DNA of 64,000 nt from Segatella baroniae B14 (GTDB lineage Bacteria > Bacteroidota > Bacteroidia > Bacteroidales > Bacteroidaceae), in contig NZ_CP091799.1 in NCBI RefSeq assembly GCF_022024235.1, positions 1,616,001 to 1,680,000 on the forward strand, written 5' to 3'. The notes below the pieces were generated by a model that was given only the letters and a program-made list of their open reading frames with translations, was not told where the DNA came from and did no database searches. The translations under genes and the position numbers were made by a program. Numbering within the stretch: the stretch's first letter is position 1; each line of letters opens with the position of its first letter. This document shows positions 1 through 7,892 of the stretch, piece by piece.

Positions 1-1538
1 TTGGCCATTCGCCATACATAGGTACTTGGGAAAGCTACTATCTTATCGCGTACATCATGATAATAACCATCTACGGTAAACGATAAATAGCGCAACGCCC
101 GATAATGGGTTTCCCAGGTTAATCCGGTACTGTACTGATGAGCTATCTCCGGACGTAGGTTTACATTACCCAGCCTTCGATAATAAAGATCGTTGAAGGT
201 CGGCACACGGAACGTATTCTTCCACATGGCTCTGAAGAATAGCGGTATATGGGCTAACAAACGATAATTCAGAGCGATACTTGGCGTGAAACGTGTTTTG
301 TCTGCCGGTTTATTGCCTGCTTCCACCATTTCGTGAGCATAAGTATACCCCAAACTGCCATTTATTTTAAGACGATTAATACGCCACTTCATGGCTAAAG
401 CCGAAATCGAAGTAAGGCGGGTTGGAAGAGGTACATCATAATTTGTATTGACATACACATTATTCTTCAACTTATTATAGCTGAGATCTTCGGCTATGCT
501 CATATCCAGCCCTTTGGCAATATTCCAGCCTAAGGTGGCCGAACCATAATATTCATCCTGTCGGTCTATATCAACCTGTTCTCCTGAAGGGTATTCAGAC
601 CCTACATCACGATATTTATTCCAGGAATGGGTGTATTTCAACCGAGCTTCCAACTGTAATCGTTGATTAAGATGCGCACGATAAACAGACTGTACGAAGA
701 AATCTTCATCCCACATTCGTTCTTCTGAAGGATTGGCATACAGAATAACAGCTCCTGGTAATCCTCTTTGCGAATAATACCAATATGCTTTTACATCAAG
801 TTCGCTGGCATTGGCAAAAGTATGATACAGATTTACTTCTCCCTGCCAACTCTGAATATCACTATTATAGCGATGCTCACGCGTCTTCAGTCTGCCATTA
901 GTTAAGGTATACGGATACTGTCCATCGGCACGCATCATCTTTCCCTGAAAAGATACACTGGTACGCTCTCCCACCCGATGACTATATCGGAAGGATGGCG
1001 ATAAATATCCAAATGATCCTGCCGTAAGATTAACTTTGAGATGATTAGTACGATTAGCTTCAAAATGTGGGCGTTCTGATTTTAGGGCTAAAACTCCAGC
1101 TGATACATATTGGCGAGCTGCCAACATAAGTTGATCTTCATCACCTAACGACAGGGAAATACTCGATAGATTATCAGTATCATACCGACCGATATCAATT
1201 TGTCCAGCCTGTGTATTACTCAAGGTTACGCCGTCATAACTTATGGCAACATGATGGGTGCCTAAATTATGAATAGAAACCGTCTTCATACCACCAATAC
1301 CACCATAATCGCGTACACTGACACCAGCAAATCGCTTAACGGCATCAGCCACATTATCGATACCTAAATCGATAAGATCAGCTTTCTGAATAGTCTGGAT
1401 ATTTGTAGCTGAAGATATGTTACGATGAAGCATAGAAGCTACTACCTCTACATTATCCAATAATATAGAGTCTTTCTGTGCCAGGGTCGTTTGGGCAAAA
1501 GCCAACACCCCTATGATAATACCTATTTGTTTTCTCAT
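1..1538 (-). CDS. TonB-dependent outer-membrane receptor, BtuB-like (3' end outside window)
   Basis: Partial gene; about 512 codons lie in the window and the C-terminal barrel strands run off the left edge. It starts at ATG 1538 with a signal peptide (hydrophobic core IGIIIGVLAFAQTTLA). A plug domain follows (VEVVASMLHRNISS, later FAGVSVRDYGGIGGMKTV), then alternating aromatic beta-barrel strands. The plug motif and barrel pattern identify a TonB-dependent receptor. The cobalamin riboswitch directly upstream makes vitamin B12 or another corrinoid the likely substrate. It should act in the outer membrane, energised by TonB-ExbBD. A TAnnTTTG box lies at 1734-1741, just before the riboswitch. 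Family call strong; substrate inferred from the riboswitch. Confidence 0.9.
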   Translation of the reverse strand, partial: MRKQIGIIIGVLAFAQTTLAQKDSILLDNVEVVASMLHRNISSATNIQTIQKADLIDLGIDNVADAVKRFAGVSVRDYGGIGGMKTVSIHNLGTHHVAISYDGVTLSNTQAGQIDIGRYDTDNLSSISLSLGDEDQLMLAARQYVSAGVLALKSERPHFEANRTNHLKVNLTAGSFGYLSPSFRYSHRVGERTSVSFQGKMMRADGQYPYTLTNGRLKTREHRYNSDIQSWQGEVNLYHTFANASELDVKAYWYYSQRGLPGAVILYANPSEERMWDEDFFVQSVYRAHLNQRLQLEARLKYTHSWNKYRDVGSEYPSGEQVDIDRQDEYYGSATLGWNIAKGLDMSIAEDLSYNKLKNNVYVNTNYDVPLPTRLTSISALAMKWRINRLKINGSLGYTYAHEMVEAGNKPADKTRFTPSIALNYRLLAHIPLFFRAMWKNTFRVPTFNDLYYRRLGNVNLRPEIAHQYSTGLTWETHYRALRYLSFTVDGYYHDVRDKIVAFPSTYVWRMA

Positions 1539-1571
1539 TCTTCCTCGAGAACTGAAAATAATATTTACGCA

Positions 1572-1730
1572 ATGGCAGGTCTTCTGACTTTACGGCTTTC
1601 CAAAATGCGCCTTCCCAAACAAAGTTCAGTGGCATGATGCATTTTAGACAACAACCGCTTACAGCAGCGGGACTGTTCAGGAGTTTCACCTGATTCCCTT
1701 TTTAATCAATGGCGGATGAACCTATTGCGG
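1572..1730 (-). ncRNA. Cobalamin riboswitch
   Basis: Read on the minus strand, the leader contains the 5' P1-side GGTTCATCCGCC, the conserved GGTGAAACTCC block, AACAGTCCCGCTGCTGTAAG (the B12-box region), ATGCCACTG, and the closing AAGTCAGAAGACCTGCC. These are the hallmark elements of the cobalamin (AdoCbl) riboswitch, in the right order. It ends about 35 bp before the ATG of the TonB receptor, so ligand binding probably blocks translation initiation or causes early termination. A spurious small reading frame overlaps it and is not a gene. Confidence 0.93.
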
Positions 1731-1733
1731 ATG

Positions 1734-1741
1734 CAAATGTA
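1734..1741 (-). promoter_or_regulatory. -7 box of the riboswitch/TonB receptor transcript
   Basis: TACATTTG on the minus strand matches the Bacteroidota -7 consensus TAnnTTTG. Its position puts the transcript start at the first bases of the riboswitch. No TTG was found at the usual -33 distance. Confidence 0.5.
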
Positions 1742-1787
1742 CTCATTTTTTTTGAAAATCAGTTAACCTATACAAAAAAACATAAAG

Positions 1788-1829
1788 AAAGCCCTCAGGA
1801 ACCTGTATACACAGGCTGCCTGAAGGCTT
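1788..1829. terminator. Hairpin terminator after the M16 peptidase gene
   Basis: The arms AAGCCCTCAGG and CCTGAAGGCTT with inner pairing CCTGT/ACAGG form a hairpin. T-rich tracts flank it on both strands (T8 at 1833-1840 on plus; T7 on minus). It lies just beyond the stop of the minus-strand M16 gene and upstream of the TonB receptor promoter. Confidence 0.75.
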
Positions 1830-1875
1830 ATATTTTTTTTGTAAAAATGAACTTCAGTTCAGTAATAATATTTGC

Positions 1876-4704
1876 TTATTGAGCTGGAGTCATCATCACT
1901 TCTATCTTGTTACCAGATGAAAGAATAACATTCTTAAGGAATGCTGACAGTTTCTCTGGGGTAAGTGACTTCACAATATCCTTATAATTGGTATAGCTGT
2001 CTACTCCCCAACGATTGTAGTTGTAAAGTACATCTAACCAATAATTATTGTTACGTGCATTCTCATCAAACTGCTTAAGCATAAACTCTTTAGCCTTCTG
2101 AACATCTGCAGCATCTATCTTTACTGTTGCTTCGTTCACGCCCTTCATCATTAAATCGTAAGCCAACTGGGCCTTAGCAGGATCCATCGGACATCCAGCA
2201 TAGAGTGTATAAGTAGCTTTATTATTGATATCGCTATCTACAAAGCCCTGAGCACCAACAGAGTATGCCGCACTACTCTCCTCACGGATCGAACGAAGTA
2301 ACGCCATATCAAGCACTTTACCAAGCGCATCGACAAGAATATCATTCTCAAGAGTATATGCCAACGGCTTTGAAGTCCAAAAAGCTGTCAATTGTGCTTT
2401 AGGAGTATCCATCTTACGCTCAAAATGATTCTTTACCAAACCTACAGCAAGAGTACGTGGGTCTGTATCAGAATTAGCTTTAGTATTCTTATTTGCTGGC
2501 AGAGATGCTACATACTGTTTCACATACTCACGAAGTTTTTCTTCATCAAAATTACCGGTAAAGTAGAACGTAAACTTACTAGCATCTGCTGTTATCTCTT
2601 TAGCCATTTCAAGGATACGATCGTAATCAACCTTTGTCAAATCTTTCAACTCCAATGGAGCAAATCGAGGGTTGTGAACAAAACGAGTTACAGAAACAGA
2701 ATCGTCATATACTTCTTCTGGCTTCAGATTCTTATTCTTCAACTCCATCTCCACAGCATTCATCATCATCTTGAATGACTTTTCGTCTTTCTTAATCTTA
2801 GTAAAATAAAGGTAAGCCATCTGCATCATGGTTTCCATATCTTTAGGCGTAGAGCTACCCGAAACTGTAGTATTATAGAGCGACATACCAAGGTCTGCAT
2901 TGGCACGCTTACCAGCGAGTACTTTGCTCAACTCTGTGCTGGTAAAATTACCGATACCAGAATAGCCGATAACCTGATTAAAAAGACGATTATTTATGAA
3001 ATCTTTCTCACCGTAGCGATTGGTACCGCCCTTGGCAATAGCATTCATTTTAACCTGTTCATTTTGGAAATCGGTCTTCTTCAGGATAACCGTTACACCA
3101 TTAGAGAGAGTCCACTTCTTAAAGCCTAATTTCTTGTTTTCTGTCTCCTTTACTATTTCACCTTTGGCTGGAAGTTCTGCAATCAATGGTTCTTGCTTTA
3201 CATGGTCTACCCATGCTGTAAGCTTCTCTGAACGAGCCTCCTTGATGGCATTCTTCAGCAGATCTACAGTAATATAATCTGTTTTGCCTTCCTTTTCCTG
3301 CTCCTGTGCTATAACGACAAGATTAGTATCCGTATCTACGATAAGCTGTTTTGCCATATCATTAATCATCTCTACAGTAAGCTGTGGAATAATGCTACTG
3401 GTGAGTCGATACTGGTCTTCAATAGAAGGCATTGGCTCATTCTCCAGATAGTTACTTACATATTGATTATAAAAAGTAGTATTTGGAGTCATCTCACGAT
3501 TAGCATACATACTCTCTGCTGCACTGATAATGCTGCTCTTAACACGGGCCAACTCTGTCTCTGTGAAACCAAACTGACGGGCACGCTCCATCTCACGGAC
3601 AAGAGCCTTTATCGCTTCTTTAACCTGGCCATCTTTAGGAACAACACCACCTGAAAAAGCATCCTTGGTCTTGCTAATGATATAATTACCATCAGATACT
3701 GATGCTCCTACGAATGGACATAAAGAGTCTTGAGCCATTTCCTGATAACGAGCATTAAGCATATTGGTCATAATCGATTTGATATAACCATTTATCATAT
3801 ACATCATATTGCTCTTCAGTGAATCAGGATAAACGTCATGCTTATGCATCATCTGAATAACGGTATAAGCCTGCTCTTTATCCTTAAAGGTAACATAAAT
3901 CGGCTTGTTGTTATCAGGTACCTGCTCGTCTACTACCTGTGCTGCATGAGTAGGAACTTTAGCATCGGCCCAAAGAGCCTTGATTTCGGCCTCAACATGA
4001 TCAACATCAATATTACCGACAACTATAATAGCTTGGTTATCTGGACGATACCACTTTCTATAATACTGACGGAGTACCTTTGGCTTAAAGTTATCGACAA
4101 TACTCATCAAGCCAATTGGCAGACGATTGCCATACTTACTGCCTGGATATAACTGAGGAAGATAATTCTCATAAAATCGCTGTCCTGCACTGGCACCCAT
4201 CTGCCATTCCTGATGAACCACTCCACGCTCCTTATCTATTTCCTTGGCATCCAGTGTAAGGTTACCACTCCAATCTCTCAAAACCAACAGACATGAATCG
4301 AGAGCTGACTGACGATTGGTTGGAACATCGCAGATACGGTATACGGTTTGATCAATAGAGGTATAAGCATTCAGATTACTACCAAATTCGACTCCTAAAC
4401 TACGGGTAAAGTCGATAATACCATTCCCTGGAAAATGCTTACTACCATTGAAGGCCATGTGCTCCAAGAAATGAGCCAAACCTCGCTGATCATCATTTTC
4501 TTGAATAGATCCTACTCGCTGAGCGATATAAAAATTAGCTACGTTTTTAGGATACTCATTATGACGAATATAATAAGTTAGTCCATTACTCAACTTACCA
4601 ACTCGTACATCTTTGTCTGCAGGAATTGGTGAAAGTTGCTGAGCCTTAACAATAGTTGTGGAAGATAATAAAGCTACAACTACAAAAAAACTTCTTAATT
4701 TCAT
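1876..4704 (-). CDS. M16 family zinc metallopeptidase (two-domain, periplasmic)
   Basis: Predicted inverzincin protease of 942 residues with a signal peptide (residues 1-21, ending VKAQQ), so it probably acts in the periplasm. The zinc motif HxxEH is HFLEH at 78-82 and the third ligand lies in ERGVVHQE at 159-166. The N-terminal catalytic half is followed by a second M16 half that lacks HxxEH (from about 500), the usual paired-clamshell layout. Bacteroidota homologues of this length are annotated as insulinase/pitrilysin-like; the substrate cannot be told from sequence. It is transcribed alone: -7 box TATCTTTG at 4736-4743 and terminator at 1788-1829. Confidence 0.93.
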   Translation of the reverse strand: MKLRSFFVVVALLSSTTIVKAQQLSPIPADKDVRVGKLSNGLTYYIRHNEYPKNVANFYIAQRVGSIQENDDQRGLAHFLEHMAFNGSKHFPGNGIIDFTRSLGVEFGSNLNAYTSIDQTVYRICDVPTNRQSALDSCLLVLRDWSGNLTLDAKEIDKERGVVHQEWQMGASAGQRFYENYLPQLYPGSKYGNRLPIGLMSIVDNFKPKVLRQYYRKWYRPDNQAIIVVGNIDVDHVEAEIKALWADAKVPTHAAQVVDEQVPDNNKPIYVTFKDKEQAYTVIQMMHKHDVYPDSLKSNMMYMINGYIKSIMTNMLNARYQEMAQDSLCPFVGASVSDGNYIISKTKDAFSGGVVPKDGQVKEAIKALVREMERARQFGFTETELARVKSSIISAAESMYANREMTPNTTFYNQYVSNYLENEPMPSIEDQYRLTSSIIPQLTVEMINDMAKQLIVDTDTNLVVIAQEQEKEGKTDYITVDLLKNAIKEARSEKLTAWVDHVKQEPLIAELPAKGEIVKETENKKLGFKKWTLSNGVTVILKKTDFQNEQVKMNAIAKGGTNRYGEKDFINNRLFNQVIGYSGIGNFTSTELSKVLAGKRANADLGMSLYNTTVSGSSTPKDMETMMQMAYLYFTKIKKDEKSFKMMMNAVEMELKNKNLKPEEVYDDSVSVTRFVHNPRFAPLELKDLTKVDYDRILEMAKEITADASKFTFYFTGNFDEEKLREYVKQYVASLPANKNTKANSDTDPRTLAVGLVKNHFERKMDTPKAQLTAFWTSKPLAYTLENDILVDALGKVLDMALLRSIREESSAAYSVGAQGFVDSDINNKATYTLYAGCPMDPAKAQLAYDLMMKGVNEATVKIDAADVQKAKEFMLKQFDENARNNNYWLDVLYNYNRWGVDSYTNYKDIVKSLTPEKLSAFLKNVILSSGNKIEVMMTPAQ

Positions 4705-4735
4705 CGAATTATATTAATTGATATAGAATAATATA

Positions 4736-4743
4736 CAAAGATA
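4736..4743 (-). promoter_or_regulatory. -7 box of the M16 peptidase gene
   Basis: TATCTTTG fits TAnnTTTG and lies 32 bp upstream of the ATG. It overlaps the last arm of the preceding operon's terminator hairpin (4739-4773). No TTG at a good -33 spacing. Confidence 0.5.
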
Positions 4744-4773
4744 TCACTTTTTATAATCCAAAAAGTGATATCT
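4739..4773 (-). terminator. Hairpin terminator of the GntR/ABC operon
   Basis: A perfect 14-bp inverted repeat (AGATATCACTTTTT and its complement) with a 7-nt loop lies downstream of the permease stop at 4806. The T-rich tract after it is short. Confidence 0.65.
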
Positions 4774-4805
4774 TGTCAAAATTTAACAAATATGTAAAAA
4801 ATAAA

Positions 4806-5636
4806 TTACCACACTAAATTAAACCATTTATTATTGATGACCTGTATATGGGTAAAAAAGCGATAGGCTAACCAATAATTAAAGGCTATCAACCCTACAA
4901 TAATAACATCAAAAATAGAAACGATTATCTCTAAACCTGACGAACTCATATCTGCCAAATTTATATTGAAATCAGATTTATCCAAAACACTAGCTATAAA
5001 GATTGTGAGGAAAAACATGGTAATGGAGGTTAACACCCAAGCCTGCTTGCGAAAGAAGGTTCCACCAAGGATATAGACGGAATGAATATAAATGACGCCC
5101 AAGAACAACGTGAAGCCTAATAACCATGATAACAGATCTGTACTCTCAATAAAACTATTTCCTATCGTAGTATTCGAAAAGAACTGTATATGTGTTATCA
5201 CAAAACCTGTTTGATCGAATGGGAAAAACAGAAGTGAAAAGAGCCATTGTAACACGTCAGCCGCAATTAGACCTACGACAAAAGCTCCCGTATAATAGAG
5301 CGTCACAAACATAATTCGAGAGATAAACTTCTCGAAATTACTAGCTGGCAAGGTCAAAAAATCAATAGTCTGCTGCTTGTTGCGCACATTATTCAAAATT
5401 GATGATTGCATAAATATCATAAAAGTAAAAAAGCAACCGATTACAAAATCTGCTTTATTGCTCAACTCGTTTTGAAGACTATCAGATTGAAATGGTAGAA
5501 AAGGTATAACTTCTAAAAAGAAGTCTACAAGAAAGATAACAAAAAAGAAAGAAGCTATCTTAGTCAAAACGGGTAAATTATAATAGAACGTCCATTTCAG
5601 GAGTTTAACAAATCGATTGAAATCAAATGTTTTCAT
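4806..5636 (-). CDS. ABC transporter permease-like membrane protein
   Basis: Hydrophobic protein of 276 residues with about six predicted membrane segments (roughly 25-45, 65-85, 110-130, 170-195, 203-220, 235-255). The LPASNFEKFISR stretch near residue 97 is typical of uncharacterised Bacteroidota ABC-2-like permeases encoded beside YtrA-type GntR regulators. It is the last gene of the operon DUF3836-GntR-ATPase-permease and is the likely membrane partner of the ATPase at 5777-6595. The 140-bp gap to that ATPase is unusually long for this operon and contains a decayed copy of this gene's 3' end. Substrate unknown; export of a peptide, lipid or drug is only a guess. Confidence 0.75.
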   Translation of the reverse strand: MKTFDFNRFVKLLKWTFYYNLPVLTKIASFFFVIFLVDFFLEVIPFLPFQSDSLQNELSNKADFVIGCFFTFMIFMQSSILNNVRNKQQTIDFLTLPASNFEKFISRIMFVTLYYTGAFVVGLIAADVLQWLFSLLFFPFDQTGFVITHIQFFSNTTIGNSFIESTDLLSWLLGFTLFLGVIYIHSVYILGGTFFRKQAWVLTSITMFFLTIFIASVLDKSDFNINLADMSSSGLEIIVSIFDVIIVGLIAFNYWLAYRFFTHIQVINNKWFNLVW

Positions 5637-5669
5637 AATAAGTATAGCGTAAATTAAACATTTTAGTTA

Positions 5670-5747
5670 TTACCAGTTCACCCAGCGATTGTTGACGATT
5701 TGCAAACGGGTGAAAATACGATAGGACAAACCAAAGGTTTGAAATTA
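5670..5747 (-). pseudogene. Remnant of a second permease gene (C-terminal end only)
   Basis: The minus strand between two in-frame stops (5745-5747 and 5670-5672) reads FQTFGLSYRIFTRLQIVNN followed by RWVNW. The neighbouring permease ends in LAYRFFTHIQVINNKW then FNLVW. About 13 of 19 aligned residues are identical and most others are conservative. The matching segment ends in a stop like the intact gene but has no upstream coding sequence. The simplest reading is that a tandem permease paralogue was deleted, leaving its last ~24 codons. Confidence 0.7.
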
Positions 5748-5776
5748 AATGATTGCATGGTCTTCTTTTTTATTGA

Positions 5777-6595
5777 CTATTTCAACATACCTTTCGTTGC
5801 AGCATTGAAGAAGAGTTCCAGATTAATCGTAGTTTCATCTTCATCAGCTTCTCGCAAAGTAATAGCAGCATTGCCTTGTAACGAAGGTTCGGCATAGAGC
5901 ACTCCCTCCATATCCTGTGGGTTGCGATAACGAAAACAGTACTTGTCTGTTATATCTGCTACGGATGAGTCTACCAGAATCTGGGAATTATCAAGTATAA
6001 CAATATGATCAAGCAAACTCTCGATATCATGTACCTGATGAGTTGAGATAATAAGAGTGCTGTCTTCCGTCATATTTTGGGCAACTACTTTGCGGAAAAG
6101 ACTCTTTGATGGTATATCCAACCCGTTGGTAGGCTCATCCATAAGCAAATAACGTGTTCCTGCCGCAAGGGCAAAACTCATATATACTTTTTTCTTCTGA
6201 CCCATAGATAGTTCTTTCAAATTAGGCTCTTCAGGCAACTCAAAATCAATGAGACATTTCTTCAAGAGCTCCCGACTAAAGTTAGGATAGAAAGCTTCAT
6301 TCATCTTGATAAACTGCTTCAAACTGATTTTAGGCATATCATATTCTTCTGGTACAATAAATATGTCCTGAAGAGTAACGGGATTGCGATCTGATGATTT
6401 AATTCCATCAACAAGCACTTCTCCAGACTTCGGACGAAGCAAACCGGCTATCAAGTAAAGCAAAGTACTTTTTCCCATACCATTCTTGCCTAGAAGGCCA
6501 TAAATCTTATTTTCGTCAAAATTTACACTTAAATTACCATATACCTGATGACGAGATCCTGGGTAAGTGAAATTGATATTTTTAACTTCAATCAT
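5777..6595 (-). CDS. ABC transporter ATP-binding protein (YtrB-like)
   Basis: ATPase of 272 residues. Walker A is GKNGMGKST (36-44), the signature is LSMGQKKK, and Walker B with D-loop is YLLMDEPTNGLD. The switch His lies in ISTHQVHDIE. The signature is LSMGQ rather than LSGGQ, common in exporters of the YtrB/CcmA type. The C-terminal ~70 residues form a family-specific extension. It is encoded 24 bp after the GntR gene and should energise the permease at 4806-5636. Expression is expected to follow the GntR operators at 7593-7616 and 7746-7769. Confidence 0.92.
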   Translation of the reverse strand: MIEVKNINFTYPGSRHQVYGNLSVNFDENKIYGLLGKNGMGKSTLLYLIAGLLRPKSGEVLVDGIKSSDRNPVTLQDIFIVPEEYDMPKISLKQFIKMNEAFYPNFSRELLKKCLIDFELPEEPNLKELSMGQKKKVYMSFALAAGTRYLLMDEPTNGLDIPSKSLFRKVVAQNMTEDSTLIISTHQVHDIESLLDHIVILDNSQILVDSSVADITDKYCFRYRNPQDMEGVLYAEPSLQGNAAITLREADEDETTINLELFFNAATKGMLK

Positions 6596-6619
6596 AGTTT
6601 TATTCCGAATTAATTTTTT

Positions 6620-6985
6620 TTAGAAATCATTTTTTCTTTTGATCCACTCATCTTCGATATCTCGAATATCGATGTTCAGAAGTTTCATCTGTCTAAAAAG
6701 TTCAGGCAGTGTTCCTTCAAGGAAATTCTTTTTACGAGCGGTAATAATAGCTTCCTTGGCTTGCTCACTAACAAAATAGCCGAGTCCACGCTTGTTATAT
6801 ATAATATTTTCTCGTGCCAGCAAATCGTATGCTTTGACCGCCGTATTGGTATTCACCTCTAATGTCACGGCGTATTCCCTTACACTGGGAATACGCGAAT
6901 TAGGTCCATAGATTCCCGATACTATCTCATCACAAAGCCTTTCTGCCATCTGAACATATATAGGTTTGCCATTGTTGAAAATCAT
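6620..6985 (-). CDS. GntR family transcriptional regulator, YtrA subfamily
   Basis: Short GntR protein of 121 residues. The winged helix-turn-helix spans about 10-75 (SRIPSVREYAVTLEVNTNTA is the recognition region, then GLGYFV in the wing). A ~45-residue helical tail follows instead of a large effector domain. This length and layout define the YtrA subfamily, whose members usually repress their own operon with an ABC transporter, as here. Two inverted repeats with arms like AGTGTACTAC upstream of the operon match the known YtrA operator type (AGTGT...ACACT). The effector ligand is unknown; in other bacteria members respond to cell-wall-active compounds. Confidence 0.92.
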   Translation of the reverse strand: MIFNNGKPIYVQMAERLCDEIVSGIYGPNSRIPSVREYAVTLEVNTNTAVKAYDLLARENIIYNKRGLGYFVSEQAKEAIITARKKNFLEGTLPELFRQMKLLNIDIRDIEDEWIKRKNDF

Positions 6986-7006
6986 ATTTTTATTTTATTA
7001 TCATGT

Positions 7007-7489
7007 CTATTTTAACAAAGCATAGAGTACATCGCTACCTGGATTCATCATGAGGAAACCATCTACTCTCGCAAAATCATTATTTTTTTCGTCCCATTTA
7101 TAGGTATCCACTGCCATCATACCGTTAGCAAGTGTTTCGTAGGTCATTAATTCATCAGCCTGCGCCAAGCTATTGTGCTTAGCATCCCAACGGCGACGAG
7201 TTACACTGTAACCTGCTATATCGTAGCTAAAATCAAGTACATAAGAAGTTTCCCACTTACCTGCCTTGTAAATCTTAGCTGTCTTTTTAACTAATCTATC
7301 TTGATCATCATAAGCATATTCATACTGCAACTTATGCTCAAGGATATTTTCTGATACATCAAAAACATTTACCATGGTAACATGGTCTTGATCCATTGCT
7401 ACATTATAACAAAAGCCATTAGGCTCTGAACTGTTTACCAAATTGAAAAACATTGTTGCTACTGTTGCTGCTGTAATAATTGCTTCCAT
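7007..7489 (-). CDS. DUF3836-type protein of unknown function, first gene of the GntR/ABC operon
   Basis: A 160-residue protein resembling DUF3836, a family restricted to Bacteroidota. The N-terminus (EAIITAATVATMFF) is hydrophobic and could be a weak signal sequence, but it carries an acidic residue at position 2 and no clear cleavage site. The body contains repeated Tyr-Asp/Trp-Asp units (YEYAYDDQDRLVKK, TYKWDEKNND) like those in extracellular YD-type beta hairpins. It is the promoter-proximal gene, 21 bp before the GntR gene, so it is made at the highest level when the operon is induced. No function can be assigned. Confidence 0.75.
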   Translation of the reverse strand: MEAIITAATVATMFFNLVNSSEPNGFCYNVAMDQDHVTMVNVFDVSENILEHKLQYEYAYDDQDRLVKKTAKIYKAGKWETSYVLDFSYDIAGYSVTRRRWDAKHNSLAQADELMTYETLANGMMAVDTYKWDEKNNDFARVDGFLMMNPGSDVLYALLK

Positions 7490-7592
7490 AACTTTTGATT
7501 TTTAAGTGGCTGACCGTTTTATGAGTCAGGGGTGTTATTAGTTTGAATTAAATTTTTATTATTGATTACTAACTCTTTTGCTCTCCAGTAGT

Positions 7593-7616
7593 AGTGTACT
7601 ACCATTGTAGAACACT
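7593..7616. promoter_or_regulatory. YtrA-type GntR operator O1
   Basis: Inverted repeat with arms AGTGTACTAC and GTAGAACACT separated by CATT; 9 of 10 positions pair. It starts 2 bp downstream of the -7 box and so covers the expected transcription start, an ideal place for repression by the GntR protein encoded in this operon. Confidence 0.75.
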
Positions 7617-7617
7617 G

Positions 7618-7648
7618 CAAATATAGAATAGATTTCAATAAGCTGCAA
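7618..7648 (-). promoter_or_regulatory. Promoter of the DUF3836-GntR-ABC operon
   Basis: TTG (7646-7648), a 20-bp spacer and TATATTTG (7618-7625) match the Bacteroidota consensus fully. Transcription should start near 7611, inside operator O1. Confidence 0.75.
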
Positions 7649-7745
7649 TAGTTTAGAGCAAAAAACGATAATTTTTCGTTATATTTTAACATTTAGAAAC
7701 CTTTCATGGCATAAATCCAAACAAATTTAACTATAAATTAACTGA

Positions 7746-7769
7746 TTTGTACTATTACAGTAGTACACT
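7746..7769. promoter_or_regulatory. YtrA-type GntR operator O2
   Basis: Second 24-bp site with the same layout as O1: arms TTTGTACTAT and GTAGTACACT around a 4-bp centre (TACA); 7 of 10 positions pair, and one arm is an ideal half-site. It lies 153 bp centre-to-centre upstream of O1, which would allow looping or a second regulated start. The remaining intergenic sequence between O2 and O1 is AT-rich with no gene. Confidence 0.65.
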
Positions 7770-7820
7770 ATCATCTACCATAACAGCTTATGAAAACGAA
7801 TACGATTCACCTAAAAATAA

Positions 7821-7871
7821 TGAGGGCACGACATGCATTCATATCAGTAATGAAAACATATCGTGCCCTCA
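7821..7871 (-). terminator. Terminator of the MATE gene
   Basis: Perfect 11-bp stem (TGAGGGCACGA and its complement at 7861-7871) with a long 29-nt loop, followed on the minus strand by TTATTTTTAG. Confidence 0.7.
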
Positions 7872-7892
7872 ACAATATAGTAACAAGCCTGT

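Noticed and set aside
1453..1689. Small minus-strand frame overlapping the riboswitch
   Set aside because: It covers the conserved cobalamin aptamer and the receptor's start; composition is explained by the RNA.
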